Shown one piece after another: positions 62,267 through 64,000 of a stretch of DNA of 64,000 nucleotides. The notes beneath the pieces were generated by a model. The model made no database searches, was not told the DNA's origin, and was given only the letters and a program-made list of their open reading frames with translations. Source of the stretch: Blepharisma japonicum (lineage: Eukaryota > Ciliophora > Heterotrichea > Heterotrichida > Blepharismidae); assembly GCA_949751835.1 (NCBI GenBank), contig CATKHK010000028.1:1-64000 (forward strand), written 5' to 3'. Numbering within the stretch: position 1 is the first letter of the stretch; every line of letters begins with the position of its first letter. The position numbers and the translations under genes were made by a program.

Positions 62267-63334
62267 ATGGAAAATCTTTCTCATTCAATCTTATCAGACG
62301 AGCCTTCTAAATCAATTTTATCTCACAGCTCAACACAATCGGTGCTTTCATGCCCATCATCTTCCCAATTTTCATTTTCCTCCATATCTACGCAATCATC
62401 CAGTCAGCTGAATCCCACCAATTTAATACAAAAATCAGGATGGCTCCAAAAGAAATCAACAAAGCTTTTTAGACGTTGGCATTGACGATTTTTTTTGCTA
62501 AAAGATAAGAAATTGGTTTATTTTCGAAAAAAAACTGACAAAAAGCCATCAGCTACTATAAATTTTGATCAAGTAACAGTAAACGTACACTTTATCAGCA
62601 GAAAATCGAAGTCGGAATTTTTGATTCTCCCTCTGGGATCTAAATCAGGCTTTAAATTGAAGGCTATGCCTCAAGACGAGCTCTTTTCTTGGGCGTCTGC
62701 AATAATTCAACACATAGAAGCCTCTGATGGGAATAAATTTTTGCTAACCACAAGAGATTATTCATGAAGGAGCATCCGCATTTCAGAACAGCAATTTTTA
62801 GAAAATGTCCATTCTGGTGACGTTTTACTGTTCCAAAGCAAATGTGCTCCAGCCGCATTGCAAAGAACTTTAATTAGAAGCAACTATGATCATGTTGCTA
62901 TGCTGATAAACGTTGAAGGAACGGTCATGTTTTTAGAAGCTACGAGATTGCAAGGAGTCAGTATTTTAGAATGAGAAAAATTCCGAGAAAGAAATTGGCA
63001 TTTACTTTACAATAAATTAGTTTACCGGAAAATTGAGCCAGAATTAAATTTTCATGAAATTGAAGCATTAGAGAATTTCATTGCTAAAGTGGAAGGCAAG
63101 AAATTCAGATTCACATTTACCAAAAGAAAAAAGTTCTCTAAAGGAAGAGTTCACATACAAGAAAAATATTTTTGTAGCGAACTTGTCGCTTCAGCTTACC
63201 AAATGATTGGATTATTGCCATGTGATATTCTTCCTTCATATTTCTGGCCCAAACACTTTTCAAGTGATAAAGTTTTACCTTTGGTGCGTCATTCTTTGTC
63301 ACAAGAAATGATGATTGATTTTGAAATTCAATAA
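62267..63334 (+). CDS. PH domain fused to a permuted NlpC/P60 (YiiX-like) cysteine-hydrolase fold
   Basis: 355 residues; TGA codons (62483-62485, 62765-62767, and in the ILEWEKF segment) are Trp. The N-terminus is Ser-rich (about 1-55). A PH domain (about 56-165) has the SGWLQKKSTKLFRRWHWRFFLL pattern typical of lipid- or protein-binding PH domains. Residues about 180-340 have GDVLLFQSK, DHVAMLINV with a likely catalytic His, and YFCSELVASAYQMIGL with a likely catalytic Cys. That order (His before Cys) is the circularly permuted NlpC/P60 type, as in YiiX and LRAT-like proteins, which act on lipids or peptides. Substrate unknown. Stop TAA 63332-63334. Confidence 0.85.
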
Positions 63335-63350
63335 AATATTAAATTTAACT

Positions 63351-64000
63351 ATGTCATTTAGTAATCGTCCTTTTGATATTAAAGGTGACTTGCTGAATAA
63401 AAGGACAAAAATTTTCGAACTTTTGTCAGTGCCAAGCGAACTGAGGCAAGAATCGCAAACTTATGAAATTTCAGAAATTTTGAAAGAAAATTCTGTTTTG
63501 TTTCGATATAAAGGAACAGGTCAGTTAGAAGAATTAGCAAAACATTTTGAGGTTGAAAACTTTGAACCTGGTGATTTAATTGATATGCAAAGATATGCAT
63601 TTTTTATTGTTCATACCGGAAGAGCTGCTTTATACGTGGACCAAGCGAAAGTAAAAGAATTTGTGCAGGATTATTATTTTGGGTATTGGGATGTAGAAAA
63701 TAATGCAGAAATTAGATCCATCGATTATTCCGAAATTATAGTTATCAAGAAAAGCTTTTGAGATGAAATTATAACTGTGAGGGAGCCTGAATATTTTCAA
63801 GAGAAATTCGAATTGATTAAAACTGTAGAACTTTTTGAAGAGACTCCAGAGCCAATTCTAAGCCAGCTAGCACAGTCTGCATATTTAAAGAAATTTCTTC
63901 CAAACTCTATAGTAATTAAACAAGGAGATTTATCTAAAGGTATTTATATTATAAAAACAGGAGGCATAAAACTGTTAAGAAAAACGAAAACATCAGATGA
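63351..64000 (+). CDS. Cyclic-nucleotide-binding protein, 5' part (runs off the window)
   Basis: At least 216 codons from ATG 63351; the frame is open to the end of the window, so it is incomplete. TGA 63759-63761 is read as Trp. Residues about 45-135 form one CNB-like domain (LAKHFEVENFEPGDLI, HTGRAALYVDQ) and a second starts at about 160 (LFEETPEPILSQLAQ, SIVIKQGDLSKGIYIIKTGGI). The arginine and FGE cassette of a true cNMP pocket is not visible in the first domain. It could be another kinase regulatory region or an independent CNB protein; the missing 3' part would decide. Confidence 0.75.

Overview
The window is from the somatic (macronuclear-type) genome of a ciliate, most likely a Blepharisma-like heterotrich. 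Three observations support this. (1) TGA is read as tryptophan throughout, at positions where the families require Trp (triosephosphate isomerase, PKG, WNK, Sec24, sorting nexin), and every gene stops at TAA or TAG. (2) The spliceosomal introns are minute: I resolve 18 GT-AG introns of 15 nt (14), 16 nt (3) and 17 nt (1). (3) The gene set is purely eukaryotic and rich in ciliary and signalling genes. The species name is an inference; the code and the intron size are read directly from the sequence.

Layout. 1-110 is the 3' end of a large-subunit rRNA gene on the + strand, so the window begins at the edge of an rDNA unit. An AT-rich spacer follows. 0.9-8.5 kb: TPI, an unknown protein, a coiled-coil protein, a TTC14-like protein, mitochondrial uL13, an ALYREF-like mRNA export adaptor and a HAD-fold protein. 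8.5-15.4 kb: one giant repetitive, IQ-motif, tail-anchored protein. 15.8-18.4 kb: a small membrane protein and two mitochondrial genes (complex I NDUFS8, mitochondrial DnaJ). 19.0-22.3 kb: a ciliary cluster (IFT81, roadblock dynein light chain, a PG-rich protein). 22.5-33.2 kb: CDPK, PAP2-like membrane protein, sorting nexin, long-chain acyl-CoA synthetase, WNK kinase, LRR protein. 33.5-43.6 kb: TBC1D31, FAM21/WASHC2, TRAPPC10, LSM5 and PPAN/SSF1 (membrane traffic and RNA processing). 44.1-49.9 kb: cGMP-dependent kinase, metaxin-like protein, neutral sphingomyelinase-like phosphodiesterase, a 7-TM protein. 50.9-64 kb: ribosomal eL34, bZIP, SPRY protein, secreted EGF-repeat protein, Sec24, a tandem pair of TMEM256-like proteins, a Jupiter/HN1-like protein, a PH plus papain-like fusion, and a truncated cyclic-nucleotide-binding protein.

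Genes are packed tightly on both strands. Convergent stop codons lie as little as 9 bp apart, tandem genes 13-26 bp apart, and one divergent pair has only 12 bp between start codons. No mobile element, CRISPR array or tRNA gene is visible. The genes do not form a pathway; they are a cross-section of housekeeping, trafficking, ciliary and signalling functions. The most unusual items are the intron set (13 of 14 frame-preserving introns carry an in-frame stop), a TTC14-like gene that seems to need a +1 frame change where no intron can be placed, a WNK kinase ending in a peptidoglycan-binding-type domain, and a PH domain fused to a permuted NlpC/P60-like fold.
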